Assembly: GCF_021502655.1 (NCBI RefSeq)
Contig: NZ_JAKFFT010000013.1
Span: 38,433-102,432, forward strand
Direction: 5' to 3'
From: Dyadobacter sp. CY347
GTDB taxonomy: Bacteria; Bacteroidota; Bacteroidia; Cytophagales; Spirosomataceae
Length of the DNA: 64,000 nt
The translations under genes were made by a program, and so were the position numbers. Shown here piece by piece: positions 44,227 through 53,591 of this stretch; position 1 is the first letter of the stretch, and each line of letters begins with the position of its first letter. Under the pieces are notes generated by a model. It saw only the letters and a list, made by a program, of their open reading frames with translations. It searched no databases and was not told where the DNA came from.

Positions 44227-45522
44227 ATGTCCAAGCGCTCATTGTCACGTGTATTTCCCGAAGTCCATTCCGAAGAAGTGCATGAAATCATCAGTCGTCC
44301 GCCGAATTGGTTGGTTAACTGGGGAATTACATTATTTTTCGTATTGTTGGTAATGCTTGCATTCGGAAGCTGGTGGATACGCTATCCGGACGTTGTTATG
44401 GCGCCCTTTACACTGACATCCACAGATGCGCCACGTACGATTGTCGTTAGAACGGAGGGGAAATTAACAAGACTTCTTGTAAAGGACGGAGCGCAAGTTT
44501 CAAAGGGTCAAGCAATTGCTTATTCAGAAAGCACAGCAGAGCATGAACAAATTTTGCGATTGGCTGATGAAATGGAGAAAATTGAAAAAACGATTCCCAA
44601 TCGGCGCTGGTCGTCAATTCAAAACTTTTCGATAACGCCATATACAAGAATTGGCGAAGTACAGAATGATTTTCAAACCTTCAACCAAAAGCTTACAGAA
44701 TTAAAGTCATTTCTGGCTGGGGGATTTTATTTACAGAAACAAAAACTTCTAATTGATGATCAAAACGATCTGATTGCTATGGGCAAGATTATTTACGAGC
44801 AACTGGTATTGCAAGATAAAGACTATGAATTAGCAAAGGATGAGTTTCAGGTTCAGGAAAAGTTACATGAAGGCAAAGTAATTTCGCCAATGGAATATAA
44901 ACGTGAAAAAGCCAAACTGCTTTCTCGGGAAATGCCGGTTAAAAACCTCGCTTCCTCTATTGTTCAAAACAGGTCTGCACAAACAGCCAAACAAAAGGAA
45001 ATGTTGGAACTCGAAAATACTATTCAGGAACATAAAACTGGCTTTTTACAATCACTTCAAACCCTAAAAAGCAGTATAGATAACTGGAAGCAACGATATA
45101 TTATCACCGCACCTGTTGCAGGTAAAATTTCTTTTTCGGCTCCCTGGCAAGAACAGCAACATTTAACAGCTGGGCAGGAACTTATGACGGTTGAACCGGC
45201 AAGTAGCTCGTTTCAGGGATTAATAAAAATACCTCAGATGAATATGGGAAAATTGAAAGAAGGGCAAACGGTTCTAATCAAACTCGATGGGTTTCCATAT
45301 CGGGAATATGGCATGGTTGAAGGGGAATTATCTCGGTTGTCAGTAACACCGGGGAAGGATAGCACTTATTGGGGATACATAGACCTGCCGAACAAATTAA
45401 AGACCAGATACGGGCGATTTTTACCATACAGAAATGGATTAAAGGGACAAGCTGAAATAATTACAGCTGACAGAAGATTGGCCGAAAGATTGTTGTCTAC
45501 GTTTAAGAATGGAGGCAAGTAG
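44227..45522 (+). CDS. HlyD-family membrane fusion adaptor
   Basis: The 431-residue protein has one membrane span (about 29-50, WGITLFFVLLVMLAFGSWWI), a biotinyl-lipoyl half domain (RTIVVRTEGKLTRLLVKDGA, VSKGQAIAY), a long alpha-helical hairpin (about 100-290), the second half domain (ITAPVAGKISFSAPW) and a beta-barrel domain near 330-400 (GLIKIPQMNMGKLKEGQTVL). It would link the C39 exporter to an outer-membrane channel, which is not encoded in the cluster and may be a chromosomal TolC-like protein. It is the last gene of the plus-strand cluster. Confidence 0.92.
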   Translation: MSKRSLSRVFPEVHSEEVHEIISRPPNWLVNWGITLFFVLLVMLAFGSWWIRYPDVVMAPFTLTSTDAPRTIVVRTEGKLTRLLVKDGAQVSKGQAIAYSESTAEHEQILRLADEMEKIEKTIPNRRWSSIQNFSITPYTRIGEVQNDFQTFNQKLTELKSFLAGGFYLQKQKLLIDDQNDLIAMGKIIYEQLVLQDKDYELAKDEFQVQEKLHEGKVISPMEYKREKAKLLSREMPVKNLASSIVQNRSAQTAKQKEMLELENTIQEHKTGFLQSLQTLKSSIDNWKQRYIITAPVAGKISFSAPWQEQQHLTAGQELMTVEPASSSFQGLIKIPQMNMGKLKEGQTVLIKLDGFPYREYGMVEGELSRLSVTPGKDSTYWGYIDLPNKLKTRYGRFLPYRNGLKGQAEIITADRRLAERLLSTFKNGGK

Positions 45523-45663
45523 AAAAATATTTTGCCTAACACATCTGAGTAAATGAGCATGTCCATGGAGTGCAACAAGAACTGAGGGAGACTTACACGC
45601 TTCCGGGATAATATCATGAGGTGGCTCCAAAACGGCACACATTTTTGCACAACATGATGCAGA

Positions 45664-45843
45664 ATGGGAGTTCAAAAAGGTATCAAGACCCAAAAGAGTT
45701 ATGATGCTGATTTTATACAGGAAGCAACGATATTGTTGGCATCCGGAAGGAGTGCAAAGGAAATTTCAGAGACGTTTGAATTGCTGAAATCTTCGTCTTT
45801 TTTGACACTTAGTCAAAGGAAGAATACAGATCAATTCAGATAA
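45664..45843 (+). mobile_element. IS3-family OrfA remnant
   Basis: A 59-residue frame (MGVQKGIKTQKSYDADFIQE, ATILLASGRSAKEISETFEL) matches the helix-turn-helix start of IS3 OrfA (K-x-Y-x-x-x-F-x-x-x-A...GxSxxEIAxxxGV) and then loses similarity. OrfB is absent downstream. It marks an old insertion at the right border of the peptide cluster. The OrfB remnant at 19515 may be from another IS. Confidence 0.65.
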
Positions 45844-46697
45844 AGGGATATAGCAATAGATTCGCCGACTTCTTCAAGCCTTTAAAGTCAATGTAAATTT
45901 GGTAGCTTATTGGTGCTTGTCACTAGTAACACAGTTAAAAGGCCCTGCGTACGTACAGGATCTACAACAACCATGCATCATCAGGATTACAATGAACAGA
46001 AACCTTTCAACCTGGTGTGATTCCATCAGATTCTGAACGAAGATGCGCAAGCGTTTCGATAATAACAACACGATAAGTTTTGGTTGTCGTTTATACTACA
46101 TGTAAGGTTATTGCTTTACGAAGGCACTTAGATAGACACGTTCATATGAAAAAACTTTTCAACTCTTAAAAGGATACCCTCCCTCAAATTTTTGCAGGCT
46201 TGCAGTGTCATAGGGTCAAACGCTTTTTCTCTCAGTTGTCGCTCACAGCGTACGCGAAAACAGTGGTTTTTCTGTACTCTTAGTCCCATTTGATTTTTAT
46301 TCCATTTAGTTCCCAACGGAGCCGCTTTTGCAACTTTAAAATTACAGATTAGTAGTACACCAAAACAAATTACTGTAAATTGCCAAATGGCACGTTAAAC
46401 TGTACTATTCTATTATTTTGACGAAGGAGATCATCGCAATAGATTAAGTTGGTGATGCGGTGGGTTTGATTGAAATAATCTAAAATGCGATCCAATCGAG
46501 TTTGTGGCGTCAGTTTTATCTTTTGCCTAGCTATTTAGTGTCTTTCCTTAGCAAAGCAAAGGCTTATTTGCTTTTTTGACAGTATCAGTAACAATTTTTT
46601 TGCCGGAAAAAATGTCCATTTCCTGTTTCTTTTCATTCTTTAAGAAAGGCAAAATTGCTGTCAGGAATGGAATCGAGCTAACTCCGACAAACTCTTT
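45844..46697. other. 850-bp region without a supported gene
   Basis: Only short frames occur. A plus-strand frame starting at 46576 runs over the pseudogene on the other strand and is not accepted. Confidence 0.35.
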
Positions 46698-47228
46698 TCA
46701 CTTCTTAGATGCAAGAATAATCATCGATGCAGAAGCCACTGTGAAACTCAAACGGACCCTAGCAGCCAATAGGGACTCTGGGTTGAAAACAGTTGAGAAT
46801 ATTTCAGCGGGAGAAAGCCAAATTTTTAGTAAACTAATTGAGAAAACCACAACGAATCCAGCATATCTTAGAGCTTGCGATTGATCTTCACCTAACTTAT
46901 CTCTTTCCGTCTGTTCTGCTATCATATCCGCTATCAACACAATTAGTTCTCGTCCCCTTTCCGCCACAATATGCTCGCATCATCGTACAATGGCGCATCT
47001 TTGGATTCATGAACGGGATTATGTAGCACAAGTTTATTAACAGCCGTGAAATACTCGTCCTCGGTACCATACGCCAGTTTTATAAATTTTTTTAAGTTCT
47101 AGTAGAAGCTTGTCCTGGGTCATAAGCCTGGATGCATAAAACTGGGTATTAACACCGTCACCCACGTAATAAGGCATTATTTGAGTTCCGTCCTTTGCTG
47201 TATAAAAGTCATAGAGGTCTTGAGGCAA
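46698..47228 (-). pseudogene. Membrane-protein gene broken by two frameshifts
   Basis: Three minus-strand pieces in different frames join to one sensible protein: MPQDLYDFYTAKDGTQIMPY to LLLELKK; then, after a shift in the run of seven A's at about 47086-47092, FIKLAYGTEDEYFTAVNKLV to ASILWRKG; then, after a shift near 46970, ERGRELIVLIADMIAEQTER and the membrane span YAGFVVVFSISLLKIWLSP. The family is not recognised. At least one shift is at a homopolymer. Confidence 0.5.
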
Positions 47229-47413
47229 TTATATATTGCAGGAGTAAAGTCAATTACTCGCCCTAAGCGTTGTTTTCTTATAAAGTCTCTCATAAGGTAA
47301 AAATGTTTTTTCCCCCAGGTAGATCCCACAAAGACTGGGGGCTAATCTTAAATAGATCGAAAGTTAGATCTGATGCACATATAATAATAAGCAATAATTA
47401 TATCTACGGCCAT

Positions 47414-49804
47414 TTATAGATCAGGAAAATGGAAATTAAGTCTTTCAATATCATCAAAATCCTCGGAAAGTGTAAAATAGTGTTTGGCTTTGGATACCAT
47501 CGATTTCATGAAAGCTAAGTAATCAGACCGACTTGTGTTAGTTTCATGCATCCAACGCGATAGTTCAGAAGGACTTTCATAGGAAATATGATGAAGGCGT
47601 GCAACATAAATGGTACCTAATTGTCTATAATGCCACTTCATGTTTTCTATTTTATGGGGCTCAATTGCCAACAGATAATCTTCAACAGCTGGATTCAAAT
47701 ACAACCTATCTAACTGCCAACGAAATGATTCCTCATGCTGATTAAAATCCTGTTGTAACGAATTACTTATGAATGTTTGCTTATCTATACATTTCAATGC
47801 GTTAATGAAATCTCCATAGTGAATCGCCAGCTCACCAAAAAGGCGTTCGACTTCAATCAGATTTTCATGGATATCTCCAAACAAACTTAGGTATTCATTC
47901 TTAGCAAATTCCAAATGGCTCTTAGCTAATTCAAAATCAACATCAGTACCCCGAATGATCATCGCTTGGGCAAGTTTATAGTTGACTAGGGCAACGAATC
48001 TTCTATCGCTTGTACTGTCTGCTTGAGGTGGGTATTTTGAAAAAACACTTTCGGCTTTTTTAAACTGCAAAATCGCGTTGTTGGGACGTTTATTAATTCT
48101 TTCTATGTCACCTAAATGCGAATAATACATGGCAATATTTATTCCATAATTTTCTTCTTGCTTCTTATGTATTAGGTATGCTTTATCTAAATATTTTTTC
48201 GCATTGATAACATCTTTCTTTTTTATGTATAAAATTGCGGTTTCACCATAACAATTTGCTAATTGCTCACTTTTTTTGCCAAAAATCCGAGTACTAAGAG
48301 TTTGTGCCTTCGTAAAACATTCCAATCCTACCTTGAACCAATCTTTAAAGAATCCATGCTTATATATATGGCCCTTTTGCATATTGAATTCCCATACAAA
48401 ATGAGGGTTGATAGAAGAGTTGAGAAGATCCTTATTGCGATCAGTTATATGTTCAATGTGAGCTAAAGCTCTATCGTAAAGAGAAATAATTCTGAATGAC
48501 ATGGCTACTGCGAGTTCTAAGGATGCTAACGCAGGACTATTGTCTTCATTAAGAATGGTTATAATATTTTCAGCATGTGGAAGAATAGCAAGATTTTCTA
48601 CTGGCTTAAATTTATTATTGGAAACGACTAGGTCTTGTAACAATTGAATAAGATGTCTGCAATCGTCAGAAGTAGGTTTAAATTTGTAACGAACAAAGTA
48701 TTGAACTGTTTGATGCATCTCTATATGCCCATCTTCGAGATAGATAAGGCCCATATTGTTGAATTTTTTAATCGTCGTTTTGAGTTTTTTAATATCCTCA
48801 CGATCTGAGGAAATACCTATGGTATCTTTAATTATATCCTCAGTCCAACTATTTGGAAGTAAAACAGCTAAATTTATAAGTAACTCTTTTTCAATCTTGG
48901 TTTCTAAATTCTTAAAATCAAACAGCAAATCATAGTAGGGAATTAATCCTTCAACTTCTTCAACCGAATGATCCACATTAATATCATCTCCCGTAAAGTC
49001 CTCAAGTTCTTGAAGGCCTGAATTTTCAATTTTTTGCAACAACTCTTCAATTGGATAGTCTTTCTGCCAGTATTTACAGGTCTTGGCGATAATTTCAATA
49101 GTCAATGTATGATAGCCAACCTTCTTTATTAACCGATTAATTAAGTTGGTATCATGATAGCTGTAGTGCTTCAGAAACAGCTCTTGACTATGGCTAACAG
49201 ATAAGGCAGCGATTCTTTTAGCAATAAACCCATTCAGGCCATTTATCGAAACATGAGAGGATACGATAATTTTCCACCCTACAAGTCTGGCTGCAAACCT
49301 GCTAATATCCGCTATGTGGAATGAAGTAATATTTTCAATGACAAGGATTTTCTCTCCAGTCAAACCAACAAAGTAAGTCGTTATTTCGTTGAGAGTTGGT
49401 ACCCTGTTCAATTTAAGCAAATATGAGTCGGAAGCAGGTATACGTATTTGACTAGCAATAATCTGTTCGGCCTTTATGTTATCATTACCAAAATTAAGCC
49501 AGGCAACATATTTAAAATCTGATAAATGAGAATTTACGACATGTCTAATAACGCTTGTCTTTCCAATTCCTCTTATCCCAGTAATACATACTCTTGCATT
49601 CTCAGACTCTATTGACGAAGCAAGAAAGGCACTTTCTGATTCCCGACCAATGACAACGTTTTCTAAAAGTATTGGCACTGAGCTTAGGAAAGTTACGCCT
49701 GATAAATGTGCCGGAGCTTCCGATCCGAAATGGTAGTTGTGCACGTGTTTATCCCCACCCACATTGTCCCCAGAGCCACTATGATCTTGCTGAATTGCAC
49801 TCAT
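47414..49804 (-). CDS. STAND-type NTPase with helical repeats and GSGDNVGGDK motif
   Basis: The 796-residue protein has an N-terminal HSGSGDNVGGDK motif (residues 8-19) shared with the upstream partner, an NB-ARC/STAND module (P-loop GIRGIGKTS at 76-84; KILVIENI Walker-B-like near 152; GWKIIVSSHVS sensor near 175), a winged-helix-like segment (about 300-380) and from about 400 a helical-repeat region with tetratricopeptide look (AKKYLDKAYLIHKKQEENYG, IAMYYSHLGDIERINKRPNN). There is no nuclease or TIR domain, so the effector may be the small partner or a protein recruited by the motif. The architecture is that of bacterial NLR-like defence proteins. It is 14 bp downstream of the partner in one operon. 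Confidence 0.85.
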   Translation of the reverse strand: MSAIQQDHSGSGDNVGGDKHVHNYHFGSEAPAHLSGVTFLSSVPILLENVVIGRESESAFLASSIESENARVCITGIRGIGKTSVIRHVVNSHLSDFKYVAWLNFGNDNIKAEQIIASQIRIPASDSYLLKLNRVPTLNEITTYFVGLTGEKILVIENITSFHIADISRFAARLVGWKIIVSSHVSINGLNGFIAKRIAALSVSHSQELFLKHYSYHDTNLINRLIKKVGYHTLTIEIIAKTCKYWQKDYPIEELLQKIENSGLQELEDFTGDDINVDHSVEEVEGLIPYYDLLFDFKNLETKIEKELLINLAVLLPNSWTEDIIKDTIGISSDREDIKKLKTTIKKFNNMGLIYLEDGHIEMHQTVQYFVRYKFKPTSDDCRHLIQLLQDLVVSNNKFKPVENLAILPHAENIITILNEDNSPALASLELAVAMSFRIISLYDRALAHIEHITDRNKDLLNSSINPHFVWEFNMQKGHIYKHGFFKDWFKVGLECFTKAQTLSTRIFGKKSEQLANCYGETAILYIKKKDVINAKKYLDKAYLIHKKQEENYGINIAMYYSHLGDIERINKRPNNAILQFKKAESVFSKYPPQADSTSDRRFVALVNYKLAQAMIIRGTDVDFELAKSHLEFAKNEYLSLFGDIHENLIEVERLFGELAIHYGDFINALKCIDKQTFISNSLQQDFNQHEESFRWQLDRLYLNPAVEDYLLAIEPHKIENMKWHYRQLGTIYVARLHHISYESPSELSRWMHETNTSRSDYLAFMKSMVSKAKHYFTLSEDFDDIERLNFHFPDL

Positions 49805-49818
49805 TCGATTTACTTATT

Positions 49819-50208
49819 TTAATTTACTGTTTTATCGCCTCCTACATTATCACCACTGCCTGAATGGTGCTGTGTGATGATATTGCCATATTGCGCTTTG
49901 GGATCGTTCTTTTGAAGCTGATTGATTAATTCCTGCAACAATGCATCTGCATTCACATTATCTTCTAACGCACTAGCAATCGCGCTTTTAGCGAAATCCT
50001 GTTTTACTATACTGTCCGGTTTTTTTTGTAAGTCTTTCAAAACATCTTTGGGAGTACCATCATCTTGGATAAAAATGGGTTTAATCCAGTTGACTGTAGC
50101 AGTTGTAAAATCTTCAAAAAAACTTTGGACAGAGTCGTTATCCTTCAGCTTCTTCGCCAAGTAGGTAACAATGGCCGAGATAGCAGCAGTAGTTGTTATA
50201 GGTTCCAT
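49819..50208 (-). CDS. Small partner of the STAND protein with C-terminal GSGDNVGGDK motif
   Basis: The 129-residue protein starts with a hydrophobic helix (MEPITTTAAISAIVTYLAKK), has a central helical part (VQSFFEDFTTATVNWIKPIF, FAKSAIASALEDNVNADALL) and ends HHSGSGDNVGGDKTVN. Residues 115-126 (HSGSGDNVGGDK) are identical to residues 8-19 of the STAND protein, while the underlying DNA differs at several synonymous sites, so the motif is selected. Such tails occur in effector-associated proteins of conflict systems. The N-terminal helix may insert in membranes. The two genes are separated by 14 bp. No known effector domain is recognised. Confidence 0.75.
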   Translation of the reverse strand: MEPITTTAAISAIVTYLAKKLKDNDSVQSFFEDFTTATVNWIKPIFIQDDGTPKDVLKDLQKKPDSIVKQDFAKSAIASALEDNVNADALLQELINQLQKNDPKAQYGNIITQHHSGSGDNVGGDKTVN

Positions 50209-50471
50209 AATATATTTTTAGTGTGATCTAAGATAATACCTTTAGAAGCTTTATCCCGTTTAGAAGAACAAATTTGAACATAGACTTTTCAAATAACAAT
50301 TATCTGTTTCCAGTCTGGCTTCGAACTAAATTATCAGTTCCTTATCACATTAACTTATTGACGCTCAGATAGTAATTCCAAATAAAATTCAATCCTTCAT
50401 TAGTCGTTGCTATTAGTCAGGCGATAGAACGCTTTGCAGAACAATGCTAATAACTCACTTATAGGAGTGTT

Positions 50472-50507
50472 ATGGCATTTTACAAACGGACGTTCTTAAA
50501 ATGCCAT
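50472..50507. terminator. 11-bp stem hairpin between defence genes
   Basis: ATGGCATTTTA (50472-50482) and TAAAATGCCAT (50497-50507) are exact complements with a 14-base loop. It lies between the SIR2 gene end and the start of the partner gene, so it may terminate read-through or regulate the STAND operon. Confidence 0.5.
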
Positions 50508-50536
50508 GGCAGGCTGACATACTAAATTATACTGTA

Positions 50537-50670
50537 CTATTTATATCTTAAAAAGAAATTTTTCAAGTACGTATCTATGGAAGCGGCATAACGATCTGAT
50601 TCTGACTCGTTAAAGTTTTCGTCACCTTTTTCGATGTAGATAACCTTTGAAGCCTTTATTTCATTGGCTT
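50537..50670 (-). pseudogene. C-terminal remnant downstream of the SIR2 gene
   Basis: A minus-strand frame reads ANEIKASKVIYIEKGDENFN, then ESESDRYAASIDTYLKNFFL and ends RYK at a TAG (50537-50539). The upstream part is lost at about 50680. It looks like the end of another protein of the defence block, family unknown. Confidence 0.4.
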
Positions 50671-50716
50671 ACTGCCATCTGCGAGCTCCATAAGAGGACC
50701 GTTGTACTTGTATATG

Positions 50717-50738
50717 AGGCTCATTTCCCAATGAGCCT
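50717..50738 (-). terminator. Terminator hairpin of the SIR2 gene
   Basis: AGGCTCATT (50717-50725) and AATGAGCCT (50730-50738) pair perfectly with a four-base loop, 18 bp after the SIR2 stop codon on the minus strand. Confidence 0.65.
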
Positions 50739-50755
50739 TGATGTTTCTAATACAA

Positions 50756-52675
50756 CTAACCGTTTAATAAGGTAACATAGATGTTATCATCGTCTTCTTG
50801 GGGTGGTCCTTTGAATTCTTTTGACAGAACAGTGAGGCGGGTGTTTGTTTCACTGATAAGCTTGCAGCATTTATGGCCATTGCTGTCAAGGTAGATATCA
50901 TGTGTTAAGAATTTCGGGGCATTTACAACATATGTAATATATCCACTTTCAATTTCTTGACCGTGGAGATACAGTTTATGAAGTCGTGTGTCAAATATAT
51001 ATATTGATTGGTGCGGATTTATATCGTTTAGCGTTTTTAGTTCCTCGGTAGAATTTTGTGTTAACTTTATTGATATTGCGTCCTCCCATTTACTTTCAAT
51101 ATATGAATCACATACGAACTTTTGTATTAGTTCGGCACATCTGGCACCAACTTCATCTATCTCATATTCTATATTTGAAAATGATTTTTTATAGTGTTTT
51201 TCTATCACTTTAAGTGATTTAAAGTGATTTAGTATTGCTAACCAATGCTCAAAGTTCGGATGGCTACCATTGAGTTGACCTCTAAATATTGGTTTACCTC
51301 CTTCAAAGATTTCAAATGATTCCTGGCCTCCGAAGCTTGTGAGTAATGAATGAATTTCAATTTCTTCATTGACCGTGCCGCACCTTTCTTTATGTACCAC
51401 ATCGGTGTGAAAATGTATTTTTCCTTTAGCTTCTACTATGTCTTCTAATTTAGCCGTTAATGTGATCACTATGCCATTCTTGCTTATTTTCGAAGATATT
51501 GATGAATCCGACTTGTAGATTTCAATCAATACGTTTTCTATTTCTATTCCGTTTTCAAACCTTATATCACCCTTTATTGTCTTCATTGGTGATGGGCTTA
51601 TCAGAAAACTTTGTAGTGTTTCGAAAATTCTTATTCCATTTAATGTGCCTTCAAAATCTTTGACCTGATTGCCAGGAAGAAGTAGGCTCTCTATTTTTCC
51701 GGATTTGAGGTAGTCATCAATTGTTTTTCCAGTTTCGAGATTGGTTGAAAACCGAAAGTTAAACATTGACTTTGTTTTTGACGGAACAAAATATGATTGT
51801 GTTCCTTTATTTGTTCTTTTCGTTTCAATCGAGACCCCGTAGTTAGATATGAACTGTTCGCATATTTCTCTGCTTACCTTTCGTTCTTGGAAGTCTAGGT
51901 GAATATTATCTTTTATATTCTGAATCAATTCATTTATAAACTTTTCACCTGTTAAGTTTATGTAGTTAATTTTCTTAATATTTAATTTTCTCACCAACTG
52001 CTCGCTAGCATTGGGAGATATAAAATAGCATTCTCGTCTATGGTCACCTAATATTTCTGTAAGTTTTTCTATTGTTACATTTACGTTGTCGTCACTTAGT
52101 CCATACCCAATGAATGCAATCGGCTTTCTAATTATTCGGTCTTTTACGACTGTCCAATATGGGGTAAGCTCCTTATTTGCTTTAAAAAAGGCAAGATAGT
52201 CATCCTTGGTAATAACAAATGTTCCAGGTCGAGAAACACAACCGTGAATTTTAAATAGTTCGACTTTTGTTCGATCGAGATATGTAAGGTCTTGTTCTTC
52301 AATTGCGACACGTATATTGGAGCCGTAACACTGTTCAAATAGCTTGTCGTAGTTTGTCGTTATTATTGTCTTAAAATGCGGTATTTTCGCTATTTTTTTG
52401 TGTGTTTTGTTATGTCTTGATTCTCTATTGAATGTTGATATAAGAAAGTTATTTAACTTCGATTTTGATTGGTTTTCGTCCTGGAGTGCTTGTGCAATCA
52501 AATCAAGACTTAACTGTTTGCTTACTCCTTGTAGAGCTGGTTCTTTTATTTGCTTGAATATTGTGTCGCGTAGTTCATTTCCCGTTGGATAACCAGCATA
52601 TTTGGATAATCCTGATCCAGCCCAAAGCACTACGTCATCTGTTCGTATTAACTCAAATAAGGCTTCTTTTGACAT
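50756..52675 (-). CDS. SIR2-family protein, probable NADase of a defence system
   Basis: Residues 1-265 of 639 form a SIR2-like domain: VVLWAGSGLSKYAGYPTG (residues 16-32, NAD loop), TIITTNYDKLFEQ with the catalytic-site Asn108, VELFKIHGCV with His144, and AFIGYGLSDDNVN near 195. These residues match those required for NAD cleavage in antiphage SIR2 proteins. The C-terminal 370 residues are beta-rich and unknown (KIHFHTDVVHKERCGTVNEE, GQEIESGYITYVVNAPKF) and may sense the trigger. It is longer than ThsA and shorter than DSR proteins. It has its own terminator and lies next to a STAND operon, typical for a defence island. Abortive infection by NAD depletion is the inferred role. Confidence 0.82.
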   Translation of the reverse strand: MSKEALFELIRTDDVVLWAGSGLSKYAGYPTGNELRDTIFKQIKEPALQGVSKQLSLDLIAQALQDENQSKSKLNNFLISTFNRESRHNKTHKKIAKIPHFKTIITTNYDKLFEQCYGSNIRVAIEEQDLTYLDRTKVELFKIHGCVSRPGTFVITKDDYLAFFKANKELTPYWTVVKDRIIRKPIAFIGYGLSDDNVNVTIEKLTEILGDHRRECYFISPNASEQLVRKLNIKKINYINLTGEKFINELIQNIKDNIHLDFQERKVSREICEQFISNYGVSIETKRTNKGTQSYFVPSKTKSMFNFRFSTNLETGKTIDDYLKSGKIESLLLPGNQVKDFEGTLNGIRIFETLQSFLISPSPMKTIKGDIRFENGIEIENVLIEIYKSDSSISSKISKNGIVITLTAKLEDIVEAKGKIHFHTDVVHKERCGTVNEEIEIHSLLTSFGGQESFEIFEGGKPIFRGQLNGSHPNFEHWLAILNHFKSLKVIEKHYKKSFSNIEYEIDEVGARCAELIQKFVCDSYIESKWEDAISIKLTQNSTEELKTLNDINPHQSIYIFDTRLHKLYLHGQEIESGYITYVVNAPKFLTHDIYLDSNGHKCCKLISETNTRLTVLSKEFKGPPQEDDDNIYVTLLNG

Positions 52676-52920
52676 TCGTGGTGTTTTTTATCGTCTTATG
52701 ATGTCGAAATTAAATCTAAAAATAGTAATATTATGTCTATATTTTTGTTGTTGAGTTGTAAGTTATATGCTGACGATTCTGGCCAGCTTCAACGCAACCC
52801 TTATCTTTTTCTTCCTAGCACGTTATTAATGGCAAATGATCATGTAATTTTATAAATATTAGGAACTGAAAGGGCGTACGTGCCTAGATTTAAGTAGCTT
52901 ACGCCTAATTGATTAAAAAG
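52676..52920. other. Intergenic region at the left border of module copy 2
   Basis: From about 52870 the DNA becomes similar to 27030-27087 (shared TTAAGTAG and TTTACGCC/TTACGCC blocks), marking the left end of the duplicated segment. Confidence 0.5.
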
Positions 52921-52967
52921 AATCCGATGATATAAGTTGGTTTGATAAAACCCAGGACCTGGCCTCC

Positions 52968-53225
52968 TTGATTGACCCCGTAACCTTGGAGTCAGTAGAA
53001 GCGCGATATGAATACCTAAGCGGGGTTTTGAAGAAACAAAACTCTACTCTTTCCACGCCGATTACGATTGACTTGCTTACCGAAGGCTTGAAAATGGAAA
53101 AGCCCTTGCTTATTAATTTTGGCGAGCGTGGTGTGTCTTTGATGATGGGAGAAGAAGATGTAATTATGGCTAGCACCTCCCTGTTTATACACGTGGGCTT
53201 ATTGCAGGAGCTTGCAGATCTGTAG
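52968..53225 (+). CDS. Small gene of duplicated module, copy 2
   Basis: From TTG at 52968 the frame reads IDPVTLESVEARYEYLSGVL, GLKMEKPLLINFGERGVSLM and ends HVGLLQELADL, aligned with the copy at 27088. The open frame extends upstream without a start codon (ESDDISWFDKTQDLASL) to a stop at 52914-52916, so the real start is unclear. A hairpin follows as in copy 1. No family recognised; conservation in both copies argues that the peptide is or was made. Confidence 0.5.
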   Translation: MIDPVTLESVEARYEYLSGVLKKQNSTLSTPITIDLLTEGLKMEKPLLINFGERGVSLMMGEEDVIMASTSLFIHVGLLQELADL

Positions 53226-53230
53226 GGTGA

Positions 53231-53253
53231 ACTGTCAAGGATCGCTTGACAAT
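53231..53253 (+). terminator. Hairpin after the small module gene, copy 2
   Basis: ACTGTCAAG (53231-53239) pairs with CTTGACAAT (53245-53253) with one mismatch. It is homologous to the hairpin at 27392. Confidence 0.55.
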
Positions 53254-53591
53254 TGAAATCCTCAGTATTATTACCTACCCTTTGTAAACTCAAAGTCGCG
53301 ACAGATTCGGTGAATTATTCAATTTCTGTTTTTCCATTTAGTTGCTTACAGGCTTCAAAAGCAATTGACGAGTGATCAAAATAGCCTGCATTTGACTGTC
53401 CTATCCTTGACTTAACGCTGGTAATCTGGCCAGCCTGCCCAATCAAAGCCGCTGCCTAAAACCGATCAGTAATTGCTAAACAGATGGCTGGACCGACAGC
53501 TTATGCAGGGACCACTTTGACGAAATTATATTTTGTTTGGCATCTGCTTTATATATTGCACATTCCGTTATTCACCAATCCAAACCCATTA

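Noticed and set aside
46576..46884. Plus-strand 102-codon frame
   Set aside because: Overlaps the broken membrane-protein gene, whose three pieces fit together better.
47037..47120. Programmed ribosomal frameshift at the A7 run
   Set aside because: There is a second shift further on and no stimulatory structure was recognised, so decay or sequence error is simpler.
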